Translations under genes and position numbers: made by a program | Shown here: in pieces, positions 15,891 to 23,522 of the stretch | Position numbering within the stretch: the first letter of the stretch is position 1 | Layout: each line of letters begins with the position of its first letter | Source: DASTBU01 sp035711845 | GTDB lineage: Bacteria; Acidobacteriota; Vicinamibacteria; Vicinamibacterales; 2-12-FULL-66-21 | NCBI GenBank assembly: GCA_035711845.1 | Contig: DASTBU010000002.1 | Location: 1-24,649 of the forward strand | Length of the DNA: 24,649 nucleotides | Reading direction: 5' to 3' | The notes under the pieces: model-generated | Seen by the model: the letters and a program-made list of their open reading frames with translations, nothing else | What the model was told of the DNA's origin: nothing | Database searches by the model: none

Positions 15891-18374
15891 TCATCCTTCT
15901 CTCAACACGTGCGCCGGGTCGATGTGCGTTGCCCGGCGGGCGGGCAGCCAGCCTGCAATGGCCCCAATCGCGGCGAGCACTGCCGCCGCCGCGGCGAAGG
16001 TCGCCGGATCGCGGGGTTCCAGGCCGTACACGAGCGATCCGACGAATCGCGATGCCCACAGGCTGATCGCGGCCCCGACGATGATCCCCGCGCCGACGAG
16101 CAACCCGACCCGCCGCAGCACGAGGCCGACGATGCCGCGGGCGTCGGCGCCGAGGGCCATCCGGATGCCGATCTCGGTCCGCCGGCGGCTGACCGCATAG
16201 GAGGTGACGCCGTACAGGCCAATCGCCGCGAGGAGCAGCGCCAGCGCTCCGAAGAACCCCGAGAGCATCGCCACGATTCGCTCCTGTGCCAGCGACCCGT
16301 TGATCTGGTCGGCAAGTAGCCGGAATCTCAACGAGAGATCCCGATCCACACTGCCGATGGCCGCGGCGATGCTCCTGGTGAGAAGGGCGGGAGCACCGGT
16401 GTTCGATCGCAGGCTGATGCTGAGGAACGGCGGGAATCCGTCGATCTGCATGATTGGTCTGTACACGATCGGGGGCGCAGGCTCGCGGACGGAGCGATAG
16501 ACGGAGTCTTTGACCACGCCGACGATCTGGAGCGCCGGCGCCGGCTCGCCAGGCCTGGCGGGCTGTCGCAGCACACGCCCGATTGCACTCCCGTCGCCAT
16601 CGCGCGATCGCGCGATCGGGCGATCGAAATACTTCTTCACGAACGCCTGGTTGACGATCGCGACGTCCACGGCGCCGGTGCGGTCGCGCGTTTCGAAATC
16701 GCGTCCCGCCACGAGTGCGATGCCGTAGGTCGCGAACCAGCCGGGCGTCACGACGTTCATATTGACGATCCGATCGCGTTCGGTGAGCGCGGGCTTGTCC
16801 GGGAACTCGAAGATGTTGTTCCACGTCATGCCGCTGACGGGCGTTATGGCCGACGCGGCGGACTCCTCGACGCCTGGCACGGAGGCCACGGCGTCGGCGA
16901 CCCGCTGAAACAGCGCGGCGCGGCCCGACTCGCCGACCTTGCTGGCCTCCGCGTCGACGCTCACAACGAGCAACGACTCTCGATCGAACCCGAGGTCGCG
17001 GTTCGCAAGAGCGCTGAACGTCCGCACGAACAGGCCGGCGGCGACAACGAGCACGAGGGAGAGCGCGACCTGAACGACGACGAGCGGGCTGGCGAGCCCG
17101 GCCCGTGCCCCGCCGCCGGCCGCACGGCCCTGTTCCTTGATGGCTTCGTTCGGCTCGACGCGTGAGGCTCGCAACGCGGGCGCCGTTCCGAAGAGCACCG
17201 CCGTGGCAATCGCGACAGCAGTCGTGAAGCCGAGCACACGCCAGTCGAGGGCGAGGTCGAGGAACACCGTCGATCGTGTCGTAGAGAGCTGACCGACCAG
17301 CAGCTGGCTGCCCCAGTGCGCGAATGCCAGACCGAGGGCAGCGCCTCCGACCGAGAGGAGCAGGCTTTCCGCCAGAAACTGCCGAGCGAGCCGGATCCGG
17401 GATGCGCCGAGCGCCAGGCGCACGCTGAGCTCGTGCCGGCGACCGTTGGCGCGCGCCAGCATCAGGTTCGCGATGTTGGCGCACGCGATCAGGAGCACCA
17501 GCGCAACCACCGCCATGATTGCCAGCAGCGGCTGCCGGTAGCGGTCCCGCAGGAACGAGGGGCCGGTGGTCGCCGGCACGAAGGTCAGTGGTTCGGCGAG
17601 ATACTGGTCGAGGTCGGAGGTTCGCCAGCCTTGGGGAAGCGTCGCCTCGCGAATCTGCGGCTGCACGCCGCGCAGTGCCGCCGTGGCGTCCTCGATGGTC
17701 TGACCCGGCTTGAGCCGCGCCACGATGTGCAGCCACCACATCGATCGCGCATCGAGCCCGGAACCTTCCCCGCGCACGAGCGGCTCGGTGCCAATCGGAA
17801 CGATGACATCGAAGCTGCGGCCGACTTCGGGTCCGAAGAAGTCGGGCGGCGTGACACCGATGATCGTGTAGGCGACCCGATTGATGGTGAGCGATCGACC
17901 GATGGCATCGGCGGCCCCGCCGAATCGCTGCTGCCAGAAGCGGTGGCTGATGACGGTGACCGGACCGTCGGGCCCGCCGCCGCGCCGGTCGTCGTCGGCG
18001 CTGAAGGTACGGCCCAGCACCGCGTTCACGCCGAGGACGTCGAAGAACCTGCCGCTTGCCCACAGGCCATCGACGAGCTGTGCTTCGCCGCCGCCGGCGA
18101 GATCGAACTGCTGGGTCGACCACGCAACCGTGCCCTCGAAGAGGGGCGAATGCCGGTCCCGAATCTCTTCCCAGATCGGGTTGGTCCACGACCCATCGTC
18201 AAGCAACACGAGCCGTTGCGGCTGACGGACCGGCAGGCTGCGGAGCAACAGGCTGTCGACGATGGAGAAGATCGCGGTGTTGGCGCCCACCCCGAGCGCA
18301 AGCGAGAGCATGGCAATGACGCTGATCGCCGGTGTGGCCCGGAGCGCCCGCAGTGCATCGCGAAGGTCTTGCAT
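15891..18374 (-). CDS. ADOP/MacB-like permease, short form without N-terminal helical domain
   Basis: An 827-aa membrane protein starting MQDLRDALRALRATP, directly at the first MacB-like segment. The soluble N-terminal helical domain seen in the permease at 8929 is absent. It contains SLALGVGANTAIFSIVDSLL (first membrane helix), a periplasmic domain, an FtsX domain (LIACANIANLMLARANGRRH, VRLALGASRIRLARQFL), a second periplasmic domain, and a terminal FtsX domain (GIRMALGADARGIVGLVLRR). The start is supported by GGGGGGAGG about five bases upstream on the minus strand. No PadR gene is adjacent; its neighbour is a divergent glycine-zipper protein. No ATPase partner is encoded here. Substrate unknown. 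Confidence 0.92.
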   Translation of the reverse strand: MQDLRDALRALRATPAISVIAMLSLALGVGANTAIFSIVDSLLLRSLPVRQPQRLVLLDDGSWTNPIWEEIRDRHSPLFEGTVAWSTQQFDLAGGGEAQLVDGLWASGRFFDVLGVNAVLGRTFSADDDRRGGGPDGPVTVISHRFWQQRFGGAADAIGRSLTINRVAYTIIGVTPPDFFGPEVGRSFDVIVPIGTEPLVRGEGSGLDARSMWWLHIVARLKPGQTIEDATAALRGVQPQIREATLPQGWRTSDLDQYLAEPLTFVPATTGPSFLRDRYRQPLLAIMAVVALVLLIACANIANLMLARANGRRHELSVRLALGASRIRLARQFLAESLLLSVGGAALGLAFAHWGSQLLVGQLSTTRSTVFLDLALDWRVLGFTTAVAIATAVLFGTAPALRASRVEPNEAIKEQGRAAGGGARAGLASPLVVVQVALSLVLVVAAGLFVRTFSALANRDLGFDRESLLVVSVDAEASKVGESGRAALFQRVADAVASVPGVEESAASAITPVSGMTWNNIFEFPDKPALTERDRIVNMNVVTPGWFATYGIALVAGRDFETRDRTGAVDVAIVNQAFVKKYFDRPIARSRDGDGSAIGRVLRQPARPGEPAPALQIVGVVKDSVYRSVREPAPPIVYRPIMQIDGFPPFLSISLRSNTGAPALLTRSIAAAIGSVDRDLSLRFRLLADQINGSLAQERIVAMLSGFFGALALLLAAIGLYGVTSYAVSRRRTEIGIRMALGADARGIVGLVLRRVGLLVGAGIIVGAAISLWASRFVGSLVYGLEPRDPATFAAAAAVLAAIGAIAGWLPARRATHIDPAHVLREG

Positions 18375-18497
18375 TCATTCCTCCCCCCAGCTCGACAGGA
18401 TTCAGACACCGAAGAGCTGCCGGCCAAACGGGCATGGTTACTGCTTTCGTCACCCTGTGAACGACAGCAAACTGTACAACAGGAGAAGGCTGACGCC

Positions 18498-19034
18498 ATG
18501 TCCAAAGACATCGTTGCTTACGGCATCTACAACGACAGAACCTCCTTCGAGAATGCGCTCAATGCGCTCAAGGCGGCCGAGTTTCGAAACAGCGATATCT
18601 CGGTGATCCTGCCCGAGCGCGACCGTACGACGAAGGATCTCGCGCACGAGGTCAACACCAAAACACCCGAAGGGATAGCAACGGGCGCCGGCGCCGGAGC
18701 TGCCGCCGGGGGCGTGCTCGGCTGGCTGGTCGGTATCGGAGCAATCGCGATCCCGGGGCTCGGTCCGCTCGTCGCTGCCGGCCCCGTCGTTGCCGCGCTG
18801 GCAGGAGCCGGAGCCGCCGGTGCAACCGGAGGCCTGGTCGGCGGGCTGGTCGGCGCCGGCATTCCCGAGATCGAAGCCAAGCGCTACGCTGGCCGGATTC
18901 GCGAGGGCGGATATCTGATCTCGGTGCACTGCGACGACTCGGACTGGGCCAAACGCGCAGAGGAGATCCTCGAAGCCACCGGCGGCCGCGACGTGGTCAA
19001 GACGTCAGAGGCGGCGCCGGATTATCGGCCGTAA
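18498..19034 (+). CDS. Glycine-zipper general-stress-like protein
   Basis: A 178-aa protein. The N-terminal part (MSKDIVAYGIYNDRTSFENA, LKAAEFRNSDISVILPE) matches the short alpha/beta domain of general-stress-17M/YflT-like proteins. Residues about 58-115 are a hydrophobic GxxxG-rich stretch (GAGAGAAAGGVLGWLVGIGA and LAGAGAAGATGGLVGGLVGA) that could insert in or associate with membrane. The C-terminal part (AKRYAGRIREGGYLISVHCD) repeats a ferredoxin-like strand-helix pattern. The start ATG 18498 has AGGAGAAGG at 18481-18489; the open frame continues far upstream without coding character. Function uncertain; this family is often linked to stress response. It is divergent from the short ADOP gene. 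Confidence 0.78.
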   Translation: MSKDIVAYGIYNDRTSFENALNALKAAEFRNSDISVILPERDRTTKDLAHEVNTKTPEGIATGAGAGAAAGGVLGWLVGIGAIAIPGLGPLVAAGPVVAALAGAGAAGATGGLVGGLVGAGIPEIEAKRYAGRIREGGYLISVHCDDSDWAKRAEEILEATGGRDVVKTSEAAPDYRP

Positions 19035-19036
19035 AG

Positions 19037-19083
19037 CACGTGCTAGTGCGGCTTGTCACGTGCCACGTGCGACCTGCGCAGGT
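19037..19083. repeat. CACGTGC heptamer array between convergent genes
   Basis: CACGTGC occurs at 19037-19043 and in tandem at 19057-19063 and 19064-19070. The intervening sequence parses into TAGTGCG and GCTTGT units. It is followed by the palindrome ACCTGCGCAGGT (19072-19083). The array fills the 53-bp gap between the stops of the glycine-zipper gene (19034) and the phosphodiester glycosidase gene (19088). It can form hairpins in both strands' RNA and may terminate both genes. Confidence 0.7.
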
Positions 19084-19087
19084 GGGT

Positions 19088-20236
19088 TCAGCGGGCGACC
19101 ACGAGTAGCGCGTCGCTGACCTTCCGTGGGCCTGCAGCGTCGGAGGGGTGGTTCACGACCTCGCCGCGGACGACCATTGTCGTGGACCCTCCCCCATCGA
19201 GGTTCAAGGCGTCGGTCAGTTTCAGTCGTGCGGCAAGCTGCTGGAGCTCGGCGAACGTCATGCCCAGGCTGAGCGCAGGGTTTCGGCCGTCGACGGTGAC
19301 GAGCCAGATGGACTGCGCCCGGTCCGTCCCGATGAGGGTGCGCGGGTGCCGTTCGGTCGTGAAGCCCGGCCGAAGATCCTCGATGGTCCAGTCCTCGATA
19401 GGCTGACCATTGCGCACGAGGAGCCCGGCGCCCCCAATCGCGTGCTCGGCGTTCGCCCAGAGCCCGGGCAGCGTGCCGTGGCGAGTCGCGAACTGACGTT
19501 CGATGGTCACCTCGTCGCCGACCGCCAGTCCGTCGAGTGGCGGGGGAGGATCCAGGCCGCCATACGACAGGACGAAACCGGCATCCGGGATCGGCGTGCT
19601 CCCCTCATCTTCGCGACGCTCGCGAACCATCAGCGGGCGCCCTTCGATCACCCATTCGATGCCGCGCTTCGCCGTATCGGTGTGCTCGTGATACTTCGGC
19701 GTGAAGAGCATGAGCCGGCCTCGCTGCCGCACCGTATCGATACCCGCGATCGGAAAGGAGGTAACTCCTTCCGGCTTCTCGATTCGCACGCGCGCGAGCG
19801 CGGTGACCCTGTCAAAGGTGAGCGTGGTTCGCCCGCGTGCATCGCTGCCAACCGCGACGGCGCCGCGTTGCCGGGGCGTGTCGCTAACGAGCATCCCATC
19901 GACCAGCAGCACGCCGGCAGGATCCCCATTGGGGAGGAAGAAGCCGGCATTCACCGCCGCGATCGCCCCGTGCCTCTTCGCGATGTCGGCGACGGACTCG
20001 GTGCCCATGACCTCGCCCATTGCGAGAGCGCTCTGCAGGCGAACGCGGCCCGGATCGAGCCGCAGCATCTGAATCGCGACCGGGCCGGGCGGATGGAGCA
20101 CCGAAGGGTCCGACAGCGTGTACAGCCGGACGCCCGGCGCGATGGGTTGAGCCGGTCCGAGCGTCGTGTCGTCCACGCGGCACGCCGCGACAAGCGACAG
20201 GAGCGCTGGGAGCAGGACGAGGAGGAGGCGGTGCAC
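19088..20236 (-). CDS. Phosphodiester glycosidase (NAGPA/DUF2233-like) lipoprotein
   Basis: A 382-aa protein with GTG start at 20236. The N-terminal MHRLLLVLLPALLSLVAAC carries a lipobox (VAAC, Cys19), so it is probably a lipid-anchored envelope protein. The enzyme domain shows family signatures: VADIAKRHGAIAAVNAGFF, then RTLIGTDRAQSIWLVTVDGR and NLDGGGSTTMVV near the C terminus. The family includes the mammalian uncovering enzyme that removes N-acetylglucosamine from phosphodiesters, and bacterial members act on sugar phosphodiesters; the substrate here is unknown. No Shine-Dalgarno is present. A perfect minus-strand TATAAT at 20248-20253 would put the transcription start within a few bases of the GTG, suggesting a leaderless mRNA. 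Confidence 0.88.
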   Translation of the reverse strand: MHRLLLVLLPALLSLVAACRVDDTTLGPAQPIAPGVRLYTLSDPSVLHPPGPVAIQMLRLDPGRVRLQSALAMGEVMGTESVADIAKRHGAIAAVNAGFFLPNGDPAGVLLVDGMLVSDTPRQRGAVAVGSDARGRTTLTFDRVTALARVRIEKPEGVTSFPIAGIDTVRQRGRLMLFTPKYHEHTDTAKRGIEWVIEGRPLMVRERREDEGSTPIPDAGFVLSYGGLDPPPPLDGLAVGDEVTIERQFATRHGTLPGLWANAEHAIGGAGLLVRNGQPIEDWTIEDLRPGFTTERHPRTLIGTDRAQSIWLVTVDGRNPALSLGMTFAELQQLAARLKLTDALNLDGGGSTTMVVRGEVVNHPSDAAGPRKVSDALLVVAR

Positions 20237-20247
20237 GGGAGGAGCGA

Positions 20248-20253
20248 ATTATA
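20248..20253 (-). promoter_or_regulatory. -10 element of the phosphodiester glycosidase gene, likely leaderless
   Basis: A perfect TATAAT on the minus strand ends 11 bases before the GTG start at 20236. No good -35 and no Shine-Dalgarno are seen, so the expected transcript would begin 0-5 bases before the start codon. Confidence 0.55.
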
Positions 20254-20265
20254 GCGCGGCGGATC

Positions 20266-20271
20266 TATCAT
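20266..20271 (+). promoter_or_regulatory. -10 element of the PQQ-propeller gene, likely leaderless
   Basis: TATCAT (five of six consensus bases) ends 6 bases before the ATG at 20278, with no Shine-Dalgarno between. Transcription would start at or next to the A of ATG. It lies 12 bp from the opposing -10 of the divergent gene. Confidence 0.5.
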
Positions 20272-20277
20272 CCCCCA

Positions 20278-21573
20278 ATGACTGTCTTCTCTCGCACTGC
20301 GATCCCGGCAGCTGTACTCGGGGCCGCGCTGGCCTCGGCCTCACCCACCCTCGTAGGCAGCCCTGACGTGGCTCTCATTCCCGTCGAGGGCGAGGGCGCA
20401 CGGTACTGGCCGCGGTGGCGAGGACCCTCGGGCCAGGGACATGTCGCGGGTGACGGCTACGTCGACACCTGGTCCGCCACGGCCAACGTCAGGTGGAAGG
20501 TGCCGGTTCCGGGCCGCGGTCATTCCTCGCCGATCGTCTGGAACGACCACATCTTCCTGACGTCGTCCGAAGAGGATGGGACGAAACTGTCGATGCTCGC
20601 TTTCGGGCGCCGCGACGGCAAGCTCCGCTGGCAGACCGTCGTGCCGACGAGCGGCGTCGAGCACGTCTACGCAAAGAACAGCCATGCCTCGGCCACACCC
20701 GTCACCGATGGGCAGCGCATCTACGCGTCCTTCGGCACGCACGGCCTGGCGGCGTTCGACTTCAACGGCAAGCTGGTATGGCAGCAGAAGCCGGGCGACC
20801 TGAAGAATTACCACGGCAGCGCGGGATCACCGGTCCTCTACAAGGACCGGATCTATTTGTACCAGGATCACAGCGGAACGTCGGGCCTCGGATCCTTCGT
20901 CGCGGCATTCGACGCGAAAACGGGCAAGATCATCTGGAAGACCGACCGCTCCGCGTCGGTTGGCTGGGGTACTCCTGTCGTCATCACCACCGGCGCGCGC
21001 GACGAGCTGATCGTCAACGGTCAGCGCTCTGTCGCCGCGTACGACCCGACAACTGGCGCCGAGCTCTGGACCGCCCGCGGCATGACGAGGGAAGTCATCC
21101 CGACGCCGGTGGTCGGCCACGGGCTCGTGTTCTGCTCGGCGGGTCGAGCTGGTCCCACGCTCGCGATTCGCCCGGGTGGCACGGGTGATGTGACCGACAC
21201 ACACGTCGTGTGGACCTCGCCCAAGGGCTCGCCGTTCGTGCCGTCACCAATCGTCCACGGCGATCTGCTGTACATGATCAACGACATGCAGAGCGTGCTG
21301 ACCGTGTTCGAGGCGAAGTCGGGGAAGCTGATGTACCAGGCCCGTCTCGGCGAACCGACGCGGGAAGGCTTTTCGGCGTCGCCGGTCGCCGTCGGCGACA
21401 AGCTGTTCTTCACCAACGACACGGGGCAGACCTTTGTCGTGCAGGCCGGACCGACGTTCAATCTGCTACGGGTCAACGAGCTGAACGCGCAGGTGCTCGC
21501 CTCGCCTGCACTCGTCGAGGGCACGTGGTACTGGCGAACGGATCGGGAGCTCATTGCGATTGGACGCCGGTAG
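20278..21573 (+). CDS. Exported PQQ-like beta-propeller repeat protein
   Basis: A 431-aa protein from ATG 20278, with signal peptide MTVFSRTAIPAAVLGAALAS. An early WPRWRGPSGQG motif is followed by repeated propeller blades: VRWKVPVPGRGHSSPIVW, GKLRWQTVVP, GKLVWQQKPGDL, YHGSAGSPVLYKDRIYLY, FDAKTGKIIWKT, YDPTTGAELWTA, FEAKSGKLMYQA and others. These are PQQ/WD-like (outer-membrane-lipoprotein BamB-type) repeats with no dehydrogenase catalytic region visible, so it is more likely a periplasmic scaffold or binding propeller than an enzyme. Such proteins are common in Acidobacteriota and Planctomycetota. The promoter appears leaderless. It is divergent from the phosphodiester glycosidase gene across 41 bp, so the two may be co-regulated. 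Confidence 0.88.
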   Translation: MTVFSRTAIPAAVLGAALASASPTLVGSPDVALIPVEGEGARYWPRWRGPSGQGHVAGDGYVDTWSATANVRWKVPVPGRGHSSPIVWNDHIFLTSSEEDGTKLSMLAFGRRDGKLRWQTVVPTSGVEHVYAKNSHASATPVTDGQRIYASFGTHGLAAFDFNGKLVWQQKPGDLKNYHGSAGSPVLYKDRIYLYQDHSGTSGLGSFVAAFDAKTGKIIWKTDRSASVGWGTPVVITTGARDELIVNGQRSVAAYDPTTGAELWTARGMTREVIPTPVVGHGLVFCSAGRAGPTLAIRPGGTGDVTDTHVVWTSPKGSPFVPSPIVHGDLLYMINDMQSVLTVFEAKSGKLMYQARLGEPTREGFSASPVAVGDKLFFTNDTGQTFVVQAGPTFNLLRVNELNAQVLASPALVEGTWYWRTDRELIAIGRR

Positions 21574-21584
21574 GAGGCAGCTGC

Positions 21585-21662
21585 ATTGCAGATTCGTTGA
21601 TTGGGGATTGCAGATTGATTGGAGGTTGTCGATTTGAGATTGGAGATTTTATTCGGGGATTT
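21585..21662. repeat. GATTGNN heptamer array after the PQQ-propeller gene
   Basis: An AT-rich run of degenerate GATTG/ATTGG units in one orientation starts 12 bp after the stop at 21573. It contains TGATTGGGGATTGCAGATT (21598-21616), which recurs at 15644-15662. From 21663 to 21788 the gap holds no recognisable gene; it contains only loosely related words such as CCAATCACCGG and GAAGTCCCGAATC. Confidence 0.8.
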
Positions 21663-21788
21663 CACCGTGTGGAGTCGGGCGTTCTAGCCAATCACCGGTT
21701 TGAAGTCCCGAATCGCTAGTCTTCATGCGAAAAACGTCTTGCGCGGCCGGGGGTGAATCGCGAATGTACTCTGCGGCGCTCGCTCTCT

Positions 21789-21815
21789 CAACTGGCGACT
21801 GGCAACTGGCAACTT
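21789..21815. repeat. GGCAACT heptamer array ending at the ALDH-like gene stop
   Basis: CAACTGGCGACTGGCAACTG and the following GCAACTT form about four units with an exact 7-bp period (ACTGGCG, ACTGGCA, ACTGGCA, ACTT). The array ends 3 bp before the stop codon (21819-21821) of the convergent ALDH-like gene. Read as minus-strand RNA the unit is GCCAGTT. Confidence 0.8.
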
Positions 21816-21818
21816 CTA

Positions 21819-23522
21819 CTACGGCCTCGCCGCCGCGACAGCGATTCCCGGCAGGCGCAACCAGGACGGCGATGCCTCGAACGCCGCCATCCTTCGTCCT
21901 ACGATGTGGGATCGCCGGTGCGTTACGAACCACGCCGGGGTCGGCGATGAGGTGAAGGGCCCCCAGAGCACCGACTTCAGAGGCCGATCGAACATCAGCG
22001 TGTTATGGACGACGCCGATGCCGCTCACGACCTCGTCGAGCGTATGCCCCGGATATGCGCCCCACGGCGCCACACCAAGGCCGAAGCTGACGGCCGACCA
22101 GTGGTTGACCGCCACCGTGCCGTAGCGCAAAGCCGCAACCGCCCGGTCGATGTGGCTGCCGAGCCGGGCCTGCGCGGCCGGCTGCACGATCAGCCCTGCG
22201 CTCAGTGTGCCGAAGAGGCGGTCGTTGCAGAAGTCGACGGCACGGCTCAGGAACTCCGCGTCGTCGCGCGCCTCGAGAGCCGTTTCGACCACGATGGGCG
22301 ACCAGGCTTCCTCCCGCAGCGCCAGGTCGCTGGAGCGAGATGGATCCAGATCGTAAATCGTCGCACACGCCAGCGAGCTGCCGGACGGTGAGGAGAGCCG
22401 CCGCGACTGCGGGTACGCGTCCATGAACGAGGCGTACCGCGCGGCGGCGCCGGGGTAGTACGCAAGGCGCGGCGGATATCGAGACAGGATCCCGGCGATC
22501 CGATCGAGGAACGCCTGACGCTGCGGCCAGCCGCGCCATGTGACCAGCAGCTGTGTCGAGGTGCACGTGCACGACGCGCTGTGCGCCACCATCGTCGCCA
22601 CGTTCTCCGCCTGATACTGGATTTCGTCGTCTCCCCACCTGCCAGGAACGACAATCGTCGGCGTGACGCAACCGAGCTCGCTCGTGATGCGCCTGGTGAC
22701 CTTCGGCGTGGCCGCGGCGCGCCGCAAGGCCTGCTCTTCAGGCGTATCGCCCCAGACGATCCTGTCGTGGACAGCGGTGGAGCCGGTCATGTGGATTTCG
22801 TCCACGCCGGCGTGGTGAACGAGGTATTGCCCCTCAGCCGCATCACCGTAGACCACCCGCAGGTATCCGGCGTCGACGAGCGGCCGGAACGCGCGCTCGA
22901 CGAGGGGGCCGAGGTAATCGTTGACGGGGTGCATTTTCAGCACGACGACGTGGCCCTCGACGAAGAGCTTGTACAGCACGTCCATCGGACCGATGCTCGC
23001 GACGTTGCCAGCGCCGAGCACGAGGGCGACGGTACCTTCGGTGCGGCGGTCAGCGCGGTAGGCGGATGCCACCGAGCCTTGCAGGGTCGCTTCGTCGATG
23101 CCCGGCGACATCCAGACGTCGATTCGCACTCCGGGATACATCACCCGATCGAAGCGGTCGGTCGGAAATACCTTGGCGACGAGTTCGCCGGTGGGCGCAC
23201 GGACGACGCTGTCGCGCGGAATGGCCAGGTAGCCGTCTCGATGGATTCGCGAGAGGCTCTCGACGAGCAGGCGCAGGTTGCGGATGACGGGGAGTGGACC
23301 CGACAACCACTCCTCGCCGGCACGGGACGAGGCTGGATCGAGCCCCTTCGCCTCGCATCCGGCGGCGACGATCTCGTCGGCGCAGCTCAACATGCCCGCG
23401 ATGCATTTGTGCAGGAAATCAATTCGATCCGGGATCAGGAGGCGCGCCCACTCGTCCTTGTGATCGGCAAGGACCTTGACGGCTGTATCCAGATCACCGG
23501 GATCGCTTCGGCGCGCGCCCAT
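21819..23522 (-). CDS. Aldehyde dehydrogenase superfamily protein, long divergent form
   Basis: A 567-aa protein, longer than the usual 480-500 aa ALDH. The N terminus (VLADHKDEWARLLIPDRIDF, AGEEWLSGPLPVIRNLRLL) is a helical extension. The Rossmann part has VALVLGAGNVASIGPMDVLY, where ordinary ALDHs have the NPWNFP-type segment, plus HMTGSTAVHDRIV, SELGCVTPT (Glu282) and the Cys region SASCTCTSTQ. Cys318 and Cys320 are both candidates for the catalytic thiol; spacing and the following CTS favour Cys320. The C-terminal NHWSAVSFGLGVAPWGAYPG is conserved-looking. The reaction is presumably NAD(P)-dependent oxidation of an aldehyde or reduction of an acyl group. The ATG overlaps the TGA of the upstream TPP enzyme (TGATG), so they are coupled and probably share a pathway. 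Confidence 0.83.
   Translation of the reverse strand: MGARRSDPGDLDTAVKVLADHKDEWARLLIPDRIDFLHKCIAGMLSCADEIVAAGCEAKGLDPASSRAGEEWLSGPLPVIRNLRLLVESLSRIHRDGYLAIPRDSVVRAPTGELVAKVFPTDRFDRVMYPGVRIDVWMSPGIDEATLQGSVASAYRADRRTEGTVALVLGAGNVASIGPMDVLYKLFVEGHVVVLKMHPVNDYLGPLVERAFRPLVDAGYLRVVYGDAAEGQYLVHHAGVDEIHMTGSTAVHDRIVWGDTPEEQALRRAAATPKVTRRITSELGCVTPTIVVPGRWGDDEIQYQAENVATMVAHSASCTCTSTQLLVTWRGWPQRQAFLDRIAGILSRYPPRLAYYPGAAARYASFMDAYPQSRRLSSPSGSSLACATIYDLDPSRSSDLALREEAWSPIVVETALEARDDAEFLSRAVDFCNDRLFGTLSAGLIVQPAAQARLGSHIDRAVAALRYGTVAVNHWSAVSFGLGVAPWGAYPGHTLDEVVSGIGVVHNTLMFDRPLKSVLWGPFTSSPTPAWFVTHRRSHIVGRRMAAFEASPSWLRLPGIAVAAARP

Noticed and set aside
17316..18497. Upstream in-frame extension of the glycine-zipper protein (total about 572 aa)
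   Set aside because: The extension lies antisense to the ADOP gene and has no domain character. The ATG at 18498 has a good ribosome site and a family-typical N terminus.
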